The notes below the pieces were generated by a model, which was given only the letters and a program-made list of their open reading frames with translations, was not told the origin of the DNA and did not search any database. A DNA stretch of 64,000 nt from CAZGSN01 sp964371655 (GTDB lineage Bacteria > Desulfobacterota > Binatia > HRBIN30). How positions within the stretch are numbered: the stretch's first letter is position 1; every line of letters begins with the position of its first letter. A program made the translations under genes and the position numbers. This document shows, in pieces, positions 52,762-61,796 of the stretch. The stretch covers positions 1-64,000 of the forward strand of contig CAYJOD010000016.1 of assembly GCA_964371655.1 (NCBI GenBank), read 5' to 3'.

Positions 52762-53736
52762 TTAGAGGGGCACCGGCTGCAGCCGCGCGCTGCTCCACTC
52801 CGTTGGCATCGGCGCATCCGGCTCGCCCAACGGCTCGATGCGCAGCGTGGATTCCGCCAAAACGAAGCGGTGCAAAGGACCGACGACCGTGGTCGGCGCT
52901 TGCGCGTAACGGAGTGTGACGATCGGTGGAAACGCGCGTCCGTGCCACGGACACTGGACGGTCGCCTGCGTTGGCGCACGGGGCGTATCGAGGCAGGCGC
53001 CCTCATGGGGGCACAGCCGAGGATAGACCTCGATCTGCTCCTCCCGCAGCACCAACTGCAGACCGAAATGATCGCTGTTTCCGACGTGAACCACCTGCCC
53101 CTTGCGGTCGGCCAGGTCGATGGTGGTGGTCCCGTGCGCGCGAACGCCCTTGGGCAACACGACGTTGTTGTCCGAGATCTTCAACGTGCTCGCGATCCCG
53201 TAAATCGCTGGCGGCTTGGCGAAGTCGAAGCCCTGCTGTCGCAGCTCTCCGCGCCGCACCCGCATGCGGTGATCGTCGCGCCAGAATTCATTCCAGTTGC
53301 GTTTGAGCGCCCAACGGAACACCGGAAACGCGACCGCCAGCAGCAGTCGCGACGCGGATCCCAGCTGATAGGTAGTGGTGGTGCGGGTTTGGATGTCACC
53401 GATGGCCTCGTAGACAACCTCGATCAGGATGATCAGGGAGAGCGTCGTGGTCTGCAGTGTCATGCGGTCCGGCCCCGAGACCCAGACGCTCACCGATTGG
53501 GGAATCTGGAACCCGAAGATACGCTGGAGGTCGACACAGGAATATCCGTCGGCATCGGCGAAGGTGTAGCAGCGCGTCATGTGCGGGTGGACGAAATGTG
53601 GGTGGACAATATCCTTGTAGTTCCACTCGACATCATCGACCCGACACGGGTCCTCGACCGCAGACTGGAATGTGCGAAAGTGATAGCCGTGCTTCTGGAG
53701 CGTGCTCACCAGCTCCGCCTGTGTAGGCCTACGCAT
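52762..53736 (-). CDS. Rieske [2Fe-2S] protein with unusual N-terminal domain
   Basis: A 324-aa protein from the ATG at 53736, with AAGAGAG 6-8 bases upstream. The Rieske motif lies late: CPH (C242, H244), then CPWH (C262, H265), with a 17-residue spacing typical of oxygenase-type Rieske domains. The preceding 190 residues (DVEWNYKDIVHPHFVHPHM at the start, TTTTYQLGS, ALKRNWNEFW) look like a helix-grip or START-like fold. Usual Rieske oxygenases have the order Rieske then catalytic domain; here it is reversed, and the 2-His-1-carboxylate site is not obvious. It could be an electron carrier with a ligand-binding domain. It is convergent with the double rSAM gene. Confidence 0.87.
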   Translation of the reverse strand: MRRPTQAELVSTLQKHGYHFRTFQSAVEDPCRVDDVEWNYKDIVHPHFVHPHMTRCYTFADADGYSCVDLQRIFGFQIPQSVSVWVSGPDRMTLQTTTLSLIILIEVVYEAIGDIQTRTTTTYQLGSASRLLLAVAFPVFRWALKRNWNEFWRDDHRMRVRRGELRQQGFDFAKPPAIYGIASTLKISDNNVVLPKGVRAHGTTTIDLADRKGQVVHVGNSDHFGLQLVLREEQIEVYPRLCPHEGACLDTPRAPTQATVQCPWHGRAFPPIVTLRYAQAPTTVVGPLHRFVLAESTLRIEPLGEPDAPMPTEWSSARLQPVPL

Positions 53737-53890
53737 AATCTCTCTTGAGCTTTCAGGTACCACGGCGGCGACAAGAATTCCAAGCACCATCGCGCCCCGA
53801 TAACCGGGCGTGTTCGACTAATTTGTGGGGGATGTGCGGGGCCCGATCATCACGGGACCGCACCGGATTGATCAGCAGAAAGACCGTCGT

Positions 53891-54832
53891 TCATTCCACG
53901 CGCACCCGATGCCTGACCACGTATTGCGGAGATTGGCTTGCCGTCATGTGCGAGCGCCCGACATACTCGCCGATGATCCCCACTGAGAGAAGCTGCACGC
54001 CCCCCATCAGAAGAATCGCAAAGACAGTCGAGGCCCATCCTTCCACATTGAAGCCCTTATCCACGAGCTTGTAATAGATGAGAAAGAGCCCGAATAAGCC
54101 CGCGCAAAAAGATAGGAAGAAACCCAGAACCACCGCTACGCGGAGGGGAAACAGCGAGTGTGAGGTCCAAAAGTTGGCCATGATCCGAGCGGATCGAACG
54201 ATCCCGTGATTTCCGCGACCACTCTTCCGTGCATGGTGAACGATCGGGATCTGACGTATTGCTGCCGTACGCTGAAAGACCAGGCCGTCGATGTATGGGT
54301 ATGGCCCCGTATACTTCTTGATCTCCCGCACCAGCTCCTGCGACAGGATCTTGAAGGGGGAGAGATAGATTTCCTTGGGCTTGCTCAAGATATACTCGGC
54401 GAGCTTTCCGTTGAGCCAACTCCCCAAATTCTTGATCCAGCTTTGTTGCTTTTGAAACGCCGCGAAATTGGCGTACACAACGTCGGCGCCTTGCTCGATC
54501 TCGGCCACAAGGGCTGGAATGTCCTCGGGCGCATGCTGGAGATCATCGTCCATGGTCACGACGTACTTTCCGGTACAATGATTGAGTCCAGCCATGAGGG
54601 CGTTGTCGTAGCCGAACGTTTTTCGAAGGGAGAGCGCTTTCACGGTCGGGTAGCGAGCCGCCAGCTCGACGATTGTTTCCCAGCTCCCGTCCGGAGAATC
54701 GTCATTGATCAGAACGATCTCATGAGGCCAAGACTCAAGTGCTCTTTCGAGTCGCTCCACCAACAGGGTCAGCGTGTCTTCACTTCGATAGACGGGCACG
54801 ACGACCGATACATATGGGTTCACGCTCGGCAC
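53891..54832 (-). CDS. GT2 glycosyltransferase, ArnC/polyprenyl-phosphate type
   Basis: A 313-aa protein starting with GTG at 54832, overlapping the upstream rSAM stop by 13 bases. VSVVVPVYRSEDTL and INDDSPDGS form the nucleotide-binding part of a GT-A fold, and MDDDLQHAPED holds the DxD metal site. Two membrane helices lie in the last 90 residues. This is the layout of ArnC/GtrB/DPM-like enzymes that load a sugar onto undecaprenyl or dolichyl phosphate. With a DegT aminotransferase and a B12-rSAM in the same operon, the sugar is likely an amino or C-methylated sugar. Such lipid-linked sugars are donors for GT-C transferases, several of which are in this window. Confidence 0.93.
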   Translation of the reverse strand: MPSVNPYVSVVVPVYRSEDTLTLLVERLERALESWPHEIVLINDDSPDGSWETIVELAARYPTVKALSLRKTFGYDNALMAGLNHCTGKYVVTMDDDLQHAPEDIPALVAEIEQGADVVYANFAAFQKQQSWIKNLGSWLNGKLAEYILSKPKEIYLSPFKILSQELVREIKKYTGPYPYIDGLVFQRTAAIRQIPIVHHARKSGRGNHGIVRSARIMANFWTSHSLFPLRVAVVLGFFLSFCAGLFGLFLIYYKLVDKGFNVEGWASTVFAILLMGGVQLLSVGIIGEYVGRSHMTASQSPQYVVRHRVRVE

Positions 54833-56094
54833 TCGCTCCCCACTTTGGTCGACAGGAGGCGATTATGCCAAGCGAGCACGTCGCGAAAGCGATCCATCAG
54901 GCGTGTTTGCCAACCCTTCAGCTCGTGATTGCTGAAATGGATGGTACTCCAGTAGGGATTGGCGTACTCGTCGGCAAACGTCCAATCCCAGCTCTTCATT
55001 CGCGCCGGATCGTACAGACTGGTTCCCGGGTACGGGCAAAGCACGGTAATCCCGAACACGTCGGGCTCGATCCGTTCGACAAGCTGCTCGGTCATCCGGA
55101 TATCTTCCTCAGTCTCGTTCGGCATGCCCAGGAGGAAATAGCCGCGACGCTCGATCCCGTACCGCCGTGCCCACTCGAAGACCTGCACGATCCGGTCGAC
55201 ACTTAGCCCTTTGCGGATGTCGCGCAGGATCTTGGGGCTCCCGCTCTCGCAACCGACATTGATTTGGTGGCAGCCCGCGGCCTGCATCGCCTGGAACATT
55301 TCTTCACTCGCGAAGCTAGCGTGGATATTCGCCTCCCAGGGAAGGGAGAAGCCGCGACGAAGTTTCTCGTGACAGAACTCCAGCACCTTCCGTGGCGAAG
55401 TATTCCACGTGGCATCGGCGAACTTGAAGTAGGTGAGCCCGTAGCGGCCGGCGACCCATTCAATCTCATCCAGAAGGTGGCCCGGATCCCTCTCCCGAAC
55501 GGGGTTTGTGCTCCGGTTGAGCGCGCCGGTCACGATCCGTTCCGCGCAAAACGTACACTGCAAGGGGCAGACACGGTTGCTGAGGAAGCTCGTGATGCGT
55601 TGTCCCATCTGCCTTTCGCACAGGTCGATCGTGCGCTCGTTATGGATGACCTCGCGATCGGGAAAGATCTCATCGAGCTCGGTAAATTTTTCACCGTAAA
55701 TGATCGGTTCGTGACTCCCTCTCAGCACTTCGACAAAGGCGTGCTCTCCTTCGCCGACGACCACCTGGTCGACTGCCGGATCTTCCAAGCAATCATGGGG
55801 AACAGCCGAGGGGTGAAAACCTCCGAAGACCGTTCGAAGACCTGGATTCAATGCCTTGAGGCGCCGAGCGATCCCGAGCCCCGATTTGAAAGTAGGTGAA
55901 GTGCAACTGAAGCCCACGACGTCGGCATCCGCCGCGGCGGCGATGATCGTTTCCTCGGAATCGAAGTACCCCTGCAGAGCCTGGATCTCTAGATTGGGGA
56001 TGCCCGAGAACTTCCTCGCATAGGCCGCAAGGTAGGCGCTGCCCAGCGCCTCCCACACGTTGAAATAGTACGGCTGAACAAGCACGGCCTTCAT
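54820..56094 (-). CDS. B12-binding radical SAM protein in amino-sugar operon
   Basis: A 424-aa protein. The B12-binding-like domain (1-130) has VLVQPYYFNVW, ADVVGFSCTSPTFKSGL, VFGGFHPSAVP and VVVGEGEHAFVEV. The rSAM motif NRVCPLQCTFCAER gives C176, C180, C183. NVGCESGSPKILRDIRKG and YFLLGMPNETEEDI follow. The start codon overlaps the DegT stop (ATGA) and the end overlaps the GT2 start, so the order DegT - rSAM - GT2 is a tight operon. B12-rSAM enzymes commonly C-methylate sugars or rearrange carbon skeletons, so sugar or lipid modification is a reasonable inference. Confidence 0.93.
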   Translation of the reverse strand: MKAVLVQPYYFNVWEALGSAYLAAYARKFSGIPNLEIQALQGYFDSEETIIAAAADADVVGFSCTSPTFKSGLGIARRLKALNPGLRTVFGGFHPSAVPHDCLEDPAVDQVVVGEGEHAFVEVLRGSHEPIIYGEKFTELDEIFPDREVIHNERTIDLCERQMGQRITSFLSNRVCPLQCTFCAERIVTGALNRSTNPVRERDPGHLLDEIEWVAGRYGLTYFKFADATWNTSPRKVLEFCHEKLRRGFSLPWEANIHASFASEEMFQAMQAAGCHQINVGCESGSPKILRDIRKGLSVDRIVQVFEWARRYGIERRGYFLLGMPNETEEDIRMTEQLVERIEPDVFGITVLCPYPGTSLYDPARMKSWDWTFADEYANPYWSTIHFSNHELKGWQTRLMDRFRDVLAWHNRLLSTKVGSECRA

Positions 56095-57356
56095 CTGTGC
56101 AAGATCAGCCTTTCATGGGGATCGGAGGGGGGCGTCGTTCGCAGACTCTCCCAGCTCGAGGGAACTCGGCCCACGAGAGCAGTCTTGATTTCCTGTGCAT
56201 GGAGAAGACATCGCTCCACGCCCTGAATGACCCGCGCGGTGTCTGCACCCGTCTGCTCGTGCGAAACTGGGAGGCAAATCAGGTGAAGTGCCGCCCAATC
56301 GGAATGGGGAAGATCGTATCTCCCTGGGAAACGCTCTTGATAATACTTGGTCCGGTGAATTGGCGGGTAGAAGTAGCAACGACTGACAATGCCCTCGGCT
56401 GTGAGCGCGTAATTCAGCTCCAGACTCGAAAGACCGAAGCGCTCGGCATCGACGACCATGTAGAAGTAGCTGTAGTTCGCGTGAGTGCTGGGATCTCCTA
56501 CGGGCGTCGTGCATGCCAGGCCCGGAAATCGGCTTAAGGCCTTGGTGTAGGTCTCGAAGATGTCTCGACGTCCGCTAACGATCTTATCGAAATCGTCGAG
56601 CAAGAGGCAACCAACGACGGCGGAGAACTCATCCATCTTTCCGTTAATTCCGAGATCAACGCAGTTTAGGTATCCCTCAAAGCCATGGTTACGAATGCGG
56701 CAAAGTCTTTCATACAGGGACGAGTCCTGGGTCACTACCGCACCACCTTCACCCGAATGGATGAGCTTGGTGGCGTGAAAAGAGAGGACCTCCGCCCGGC
56801 CCAGGCTCCCGACCTTCCGGCCCCGGTAGCTGGAACCGAAAGCATGCGCGGCATCGTAGAGGAGCGGAATTCCATGTTGGTCCGCGATTTCGGAAAGCCG
56901 ATCGTGGTTGCAGGGATTACCGAAGAGGTGCACGCCCAGAATTGCCGAAGTCGCTGGCGTGATGAATCGTTCCACCTCTTTGGGGTCGAGATTGAACGTC
57001 TCCAGCTCGATATCGACAAACTGCGGATCAATCCCCTGCCACATCAGAGAGTGGGCAGTTGCGGCAAACGTGAAGGAGGGAAGAATCACCTCCCCTTTGA
57101 GATCCAAGGCCCGCGCTAAGGCCATCAAAGCAATCGTGGCATTGCAAAACACCGCGCAATGTTTCACGCCGAGGGCCGCCGCGATGCGTGTCTCAAACTC
57201 GCGGGCGTACTTTCCCTGGTTAGAGAGCATTCTCGACGCATAGAGATCGTCGATTGAGCGATCGAACTTTTCCCGATCGGGAAGCGGCGGGCGAACCAAA
57301 TGTAGCGGCGACGAGAACAGCGGTGTGCCCCCAAGAATCGCGGGTACCTCATTCAT
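56091..57356 (-). CDS. DegT/DnrJ/EryC1/StrS-family PLP aminotransferase
   Basis: A 421-aa protein from the ATG at 57356; the frame is open far upstream, but that part does not look coding. SFHATK places the PLP lysine at K197, DAAHAFGS holds the cofactor Asp at 168, and ATIALMALARAL is the phosphate-binding region. NHGFEGYLNCVDLGINGKMD is typical of the family. These enzymes transaminate nucleotide-linked keto sugars, or less often act as dehydratases. It is the first gene of a three-gene operon with a B12-rSAM and an ArnC-like GT2. Confidence 0.93.
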   Translation of the reverse strand: MNEVPAILGGTPLFSSPLHLVRPPLPDREKFDRSIDDLYASRMLSNQGKYAREFETRIAAALGVKHCAVFCNATIALMALARALDLKGEVILPSFTFAATAHSLMWQGIDPQFVDIELETFNLDPKEVERFITPATSAILGVHLFGNPCNHDRLSEIADQHGIPLLYDAAHAFGSSYRGRKVGSLGRAEVLSFHATKLIHSGEGGAVVTQDSSLYERLCRIRNHGFEGYLNCVDLGINGKMDEFSAVVGCLLLDDFDKIVSGRRDIFETYTKALSRFPGLACTTPVGDPSTHANYSYFYMVVDAERFGLSSLELNYALTAEGIVSRCYFYPPIHRTKYYQERFPGRYDLPHSDWAALHLICLPVSHEQTGADTARVIQGVERCLLHAQEIKTALVGRVPSSWESLRTTPPSDPHERLILHR

Positions 57357-57812
57357 GGCGCGCGAAATCACACACCTGCCCGTAGATGGGGAGCGGCATC
57401 CTGCCGCTCTTCGAGGTTCTTGGAAACCGCGGTGCCGTTGAGACGAAGGACGCTCATGGGAGAAAACGTCGCGAGTATAACGTCCTTGCGTCCGAAAGAA
57501 AGGGATCGCCTGGGTGTGCGCCGTTGCCCGGACGCGCGTGAATCTGGCGAAGAGCGAGTGACACAGCGGCAAGTGCACGCTTCGGCGTCCGATCCTCTTG
57601 CAATCGTGGGCAGTCGATGCGTATAGGCGCGAGGCAATGAACGAGCCGTTCCGGTTCCGGGCGCACCAACGCTTCTGCCCCGTTCTGTTCGTCCCGCTCA
57701 AAAAGGGCCGCCACATAATGAGGCTTATGACCCGGTCGACCCTCCTCGGTGAGCGCAGTATCAGATGGTCCTAAGCAAGTTCATCGACCGCTCGAGCGTC
57801 ATGCTGTAGGGA
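57357..57812. other. Divergent intergenic region, no gene seen
   Basis: 456 bases between the amino-sugar operon (minus) and the GT-C-like genes (plus). The frames do not look protein-like. It should hold both promoters, but no convincing consensus element was found by eye. Confidence 0.5.
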
Positions 57813-59471
57813 ATGGAGCCCGTGCTCGCCGCTCTCCACCTAGTCGCCCTGGCACTATTCATCGGCGTCGCCCTGGCGTGGGGCCGGCACCGTGAAAGAC
57901 GGCGACTCGTGGCCTCCGGGTTCATCGCGGTGATGGCGGTCACGCTCATTTACCTCGTGATGGTTCGACCCACCAGCATTCCAATTGATTGGATTACCAC
58001 CCTCCATCATGGGTTGGAGCGCCAGAGCATTTTTCATTTGTACGCGCGCGGCGCTCACGTGGACGTGAACTTCGACTCGGTGTTGTCGGCCGTGGCCGCC
58101 GGTCCCGTTCCCAACCTGCGCGACGTTGTGTGGATGAATCTCTTGCTCGCCCTGGTCAATGCGGCGATCTTTTTTCACATCGCGTTGTATGTGACGGGAC
58201 CCATCTGGGCGTTCCCTTGGACCCTGGTCTTTGCTCTGAATCCGGCGATGTTTCTGGCCTCCTTTTCGGAGCTGCCAACGCATCTTCTGGCCGTGTACTT
58301 TCTGGCCGCCGTGATCGCCTGGGCAACCTTGAACGACCCCCTGCGCCAGCCGCGTGTGATCCGCGCAGCGGCGTTTGCCCTGTGTGTCGTGCTCACCCTA
58401 TTTGCGTTCCTCACCCGATTCGAGGTGGCCCTCATTGGAATCATCGCCCTGACGCTGCACGCTGGCTACGCTGTGATTGGAGCGGGGGCGTGGACGGCCG
58501 CAGAACAACGCCTGCGCCACGCCTGCGAGTGGGCGCTCGTCTTTTTCGAACAGCACCGCGCCGCCCTCGCCGTGCTGTTCGTCGCGGGTTGCGTGGTCTC
58601 GAATACTGGGGTGCCGAAGCTAGTGGGTCGGGGCACGGTCGCCGGCCTCAATCCGTTCAACCCGTCCATCTTCTCGCTTCTCGCCTATCTCCCCTTGCTG
58701 GCGTTGCCGATTGGCGTGAGCGTCGCGATTGTTTTTGGCTCCATTCCCGCCATCGTCCACTTCCGGCGCTTCGGCGGGCTCGCGTTGTCGCTGTTCATAC
58801 TCGTACGCGTTTACTTTGCCACGTGGTACGAATATTTCGAGATGGGGCGATATTTGAGCTACATCCTGCCAGCCATCTTTCTTCTCGGACTCTTCGGTAA
58901 AGCGCAGCTCGATGAGATCGCACGGCGCCGCTGGAGCCCGAACTGGGGCCGGGCGGCTCGCATCGGCTACCTCGCGACCTGGTTCACGCTGCCACTGCCC
59001 GGCGTTCTCGAGTATTATCTTCGGCCCGACTTCGACATCGGCGGCGGCTTCTCGCAGCTGCTGCTCGATCGCAACAACCAGCGCGAAGTACGACATCTCT
59101 TGACTCTGACCGAGAACAACCCGCAGTGCGCTTTCGTCGGCCGCGTGGTGCAGGAGCGGCAGGGAGACCTCAAGGTTGGGACGCAGTACGCCTACGTCGT
59201 CTTCGGAGCGCCAGTGGCCTCGCCCATCGTGGTGCCGGAGGACGAGGGGACCCTCGACGACGTCATCACGCGGTATGCCTCTCGTGCCTCCTGCGTTCGC
59301 CTGTACTACGGCGGTGACTGCAACCTGACGTTCACCGATCGCTGTGAGCAGTTCATTGTCGGGCGACGTTTCATCGACGAGGAGCGCTTCTGGTCGCGTC
59401 CCTACAACAATCCGTTCGAATCCGGGTATGGCGCGCCGGAAATCGTCCTGGCGACCTATGCGTGGCCGTAG
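57813..59471 (+). CDS. Multi-pass membrane protein, GT-C-like
   Basis: A 552-aa protein with the ATG at 57813 preceded by TAGGGA. Two N-terminal membrane segments, a loop with DWITTLHHGLERQSIFHLYA, then about eight more segments lead to a soluble C-terminal part of about 150 residues with cysteines and the ASCVRLYYGGDCNLTF segment. The layout matches GT39/PMT-like GT-C transferases. It is followed by a second protein of the same general type, and both may use the lipid-linked sugar made by the GT2 operon. No diagnostic catalytic motif is certain. Confidence 0.77.
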   Translation: MEPVLAALHLVALALFIGVALAWGRHRERRRLVASGFIAVMAVTLIYLVMVRPTSIPIDWITTLHHGLERQSIFHLYARGAHVDVNFDSVLSAVAAGPVPNLRDVVWMNLLLALVNAAIFFHIALYVTGPIWAFPWTLVFALNPAMFLASFSELPTHLLAVYFLAAVIAWATLNDPLRQPRVIRAAAFALCVVLTLFAFLTRFEVALIGIIALTLHAGYAVIGAGAWTAAEQRLRHACEWALVFFEQHRAALAVLFVAGCVVSNTGVPKLVGRGTVAGLNPFNPSIFSLLAYLPLLALPIGVSVAIVFGSIPAIVHFRRFGGLALSLFILVRVYFATWYEYFEMGRYLSYILPAIFLLGLFGKAQLDEIARRRWSPNWGRAARIGYLATWFTLPLPGVLEYYLRPDFDIGGGFSQLLLDRNNQREVRHLLTLTENNPQCAFVGRVVQERQGDLKVGTQYAYVVFGAPVASPIVVPEDEGTLDDVITRYASRASCVRLYYGGDCNLTFTDRCEQFIVGRRFIDEERFWSRPYNNPFESGYGAPEIVLATYAWP

Positions 59472-59632
59472 AGGCTGCCCCGCGACGGGCGTGGCTCGCG
59501 CCCGCGCTCGCGCGTTTTTTCGGTCACGCCCTGGGGTTCGTCCCGATACCGCCGGGGCAGGAGGAGCGGGGAGAGCGGTACCATCACCTCCGAACGTTGA
59601 ACTGGCCACCAGCATCGCCTAGTGGGGAATTG

Positions 59633-61660
59633 ATGCACCGCCAGGCAGGTTTTTCGTGGCGCGCGGCGGGACTTCGACCTCTCCTGGTGCGCCTCCCGCT
59701 GGTTTCCCTGGCCATCCTCCTCATCGCCCAGTTTGTCGTCGGTGCCATCTCTGCGGTCGCGCATCAAGCACCATTCTCCGAATATTTGCTCGCCGCCCGA
59801 CAGTGCGTCGAGACCAATTACTGTCCGTCTCATGGCGGTCCTGCGGCCCTTGAGCCACTCCACCATGGAGCTTCCTGGATACGCCTGCTCTCCTACTCCC
59901 TGCGGCACGGCTACGATCAAACCCAAGTCCAGTCGATTGTGCTTGGATTGCTGATTGTCTCCGTAGTCCCCGCTTGTTTTCTCTTGGGACGCTACCTGGG
60001 ACTGCGTGCGGCGACGCTGGGACTTGGGCTCTACCTCCCGATCATTCTGGCTGGATCGGACTTCGCCAGCTTGAACTACCCAAACCTGCTCCCGTTGCCG
60101 TTGGCGCTGTACTACGCGAGCGTTGCCCTGTTCGTAGAGTTCCGGCGAACCGTTTTCGCCGCGGTCGCATCGATGGTCTTGGCGGCTGCTGTCAGTGTGG
60201 AGTTGGGGTGCATTGTGATGCTGCCCTTCCACGTAGCGCTGGTCGCCCTGATGGCGCCAACGCCGCTGCTCGCCGTGGCGGCGTCGTGCATCGCCTTCGC
60301 GATCCCCTACTGCTTGGATTCGATGGATGGAGCCATCGAGATCGTTCGACAACTCCCGACCATGCGGTTCGCGATCGGGCTCGCGATCAGCGGGGGCGTA
60401 GTCGCGCTCGCCGCGCGATTGCGCCCCGAGGCGCTTCTGGCGACATCGACGCCCCCGCCACAGCGGGTTCGAGCCGTGATGACCGGAGCGCTAACCTATG
60501 TGACGATCACGGTATGCTTGGGCGCCCTGCTTCTGACACACAAATGGCCGCAGCCTCGGTATTTCGTCTCCGCGATGTTCCCGTTCTTGTATCTCGTCGC
60601 CGAGCGCCTCGGGGCCCTGGGCGGGCGAGGTGTGCTGGTGTTGGGTGCAGCGGAAAGTCTGTCGCTGTGTCTTCTCTCCTTCGCCCCGATGGGAACGGCA
60701 ATCTTACAGCCGCTCATTATGGTGATTGTCGTGCTTTACGCGCTCGAAACGACCGGCCGGCAGATCTCATGGCGCGGCTCCGGTCCTTTGCCGGCGCGCT
60801 CAATGTGGCCCGCCGTGACCCTGTGTGTTTGCGTGATCGCGGTGTCCGTCGCGAACATCGTCGCGCTCTCCAATCGCGGTCCGGCACAGGCAGTCACGCT
60901 GGCCCAGGCCGAGCAACTCACACATCAGTTATATTCGGCGGGATACACCTATCCTGAGATACTTGGGTCGCTTCAGGGGCCGGCCGCCGACGACATGATG
61001 TCGATTCTGATGCAACGCGACCCGGCCCTGTTCACGGCGCCGCCGTGGCACCTCTCCGCCCAGAATTTTTCACTCCTGGTGATCAAAGTACCAAACGCCG
61101 CAGTGTCCCGAGCTCGCGGCGTCATCGCTGCGGTTCCGGTCGACGATTCGAGGTCGGCGATCGTGGTACGCAGCGAGCAATCGTATCTGGACTGGATTCA
61201 CATGCGCCAGTGTAGCTGGACGACCGATTCGGGACGGCCGGCTTCCTACGATTGCTTGCAGCCGCGGACGGATCAACCGGTACCGGACGGCTGGCCCTAC
61301 GTCGAGCTCGGCGCTGCCTCGTCGCTTCTCGGTAGCCGTCTACCGGAGCGCATGCCTGATGGGAGCGTCCATTTTGAAGTACCAGCACATACCCCGGGGC
61401 ATGGCGTGCCGCACGTTGTTCGCACCGCCAGCGAATGGCCGGCGACGTGGCGAGTTGCGCGCGTGAGCGGCATAGAATTCGAGGGCAAATTGCCCGCGGT
61501 AGAGGTACGACTACCTGACAGCCGGGAGGCTGAGGGGGTCGTGGAGTTCGAGTACACTGCGGGCTTGCCCGGTGATATGCCGTGGGTATGGCTACCCAAC
61601 GTGATGGAAGTGACGCAAGACAACGAGCACTTGCTGGAGCCCTTTCGCAACGTGAGATGA
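59633..61660 (+). CDS. Multi-pass membrane protein, GT-C-like, large C-terminal domain
   Basis: A 675-aa protein from the ATG at 59633 (GGGGA 6 bases upstream). A GTG at 59462 would overlap the previous gene by 10 bases, but the added residues look unlike coding sequence. A membrane segment near 20-40 is followed by a loop with EYLLAARQCVETNYC, then about ten further segments up to residue 460, and a 215-residue extracytoplasmic C-terminal domain (YLDWIHMRQCSW, YVELGAASSL, VEFEYTAGLPGDMPWVWLPN). It resembles its neighbour in layout only. Probably a glycosyl or lipid-linked transferase; family uncertain. Confidence 0.77.
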   Translation: MHRQAGFSWRAAGLRPLLVRLPLVSLAILLIAQFVVGAISAVAHQAPFSEYLLAARQCVETNYCPSHGGPAALEPLHHGASWIRLLSYSLRHGYDQTQVQSIVLGLLIVSVVPACFLLGRYLGLRAATLGLGLYLPIILAGSDFASLNYPNLLPLPLALYYASVALFVEFRRTVFAAVASMVLAAAVSVELGCIVMLPFHVALVALMAPTPLLAVAASCIAFAIPYCLDSMDGAIEIVRQLPTMRFAIGLAISGGVVALAARLRPEALLATSTPPPQRVRAVMTGALTYVTITVCLGALLLTHKWPQPRYFVSAMFPFLYLVAERLGALGGRGVLVLGAAESLSLCLLSFAPMGTAILQPLIMVIVVLYALETTGRQISWRGSGPLPARSMWPAVTLCVCVIAVSVANIVALSNRGPAQAVTLAQAEQLTHQLYSAGYTYPEILGSLQGPAADDMMSILMQRDPALFTAPPWHLSAQNFSLLVIKVPNAAVSRARGVIAAVPVDDSRSAIVVRSEQSYLDWIHMRQCSWTTDSGRPASYDCLQPRTDQPVPDGWPYVELGAASSLLGSRLPERMPDGSVHFEVPAHTPGHGVPHVVRTASEWPATWRVARVSGIEFEGKLPAVEVRLPDSREAEGVVEFEYTAGLPGDMPWVWLPNVMEVTQDNEHLLEPFRNVR

Positions 61661-61796
61661 GACGGCGAGATTCATCCCCACCTCGCGTGTACCGCGGCCT
61701 GCCGGCGTGCTGTCTGCCCGGCGGCGTTCACGATCCAAGCACCGGTTCCCGTGGGCTCGGGGTCATGCGCCCGTCTACGCCGAGTTGTCGGACTAG

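Noticed and set aside
56091..57716. 541-aa reading of the DegT gene.
   Set aside because: Residues before the ATG at 57356 do not look like protein and are absent from the family; the family start fits MNEVPAILGG.
59462..59632. N-terminal 57 codons of the second GT-C-like gene from a GTG overlapping the previous gene.
   Set aside because: The segment is not hydrophobic or motif-bearing, and the ATG at 59633 has a better ribosome-binding site; kept as an alternative only.
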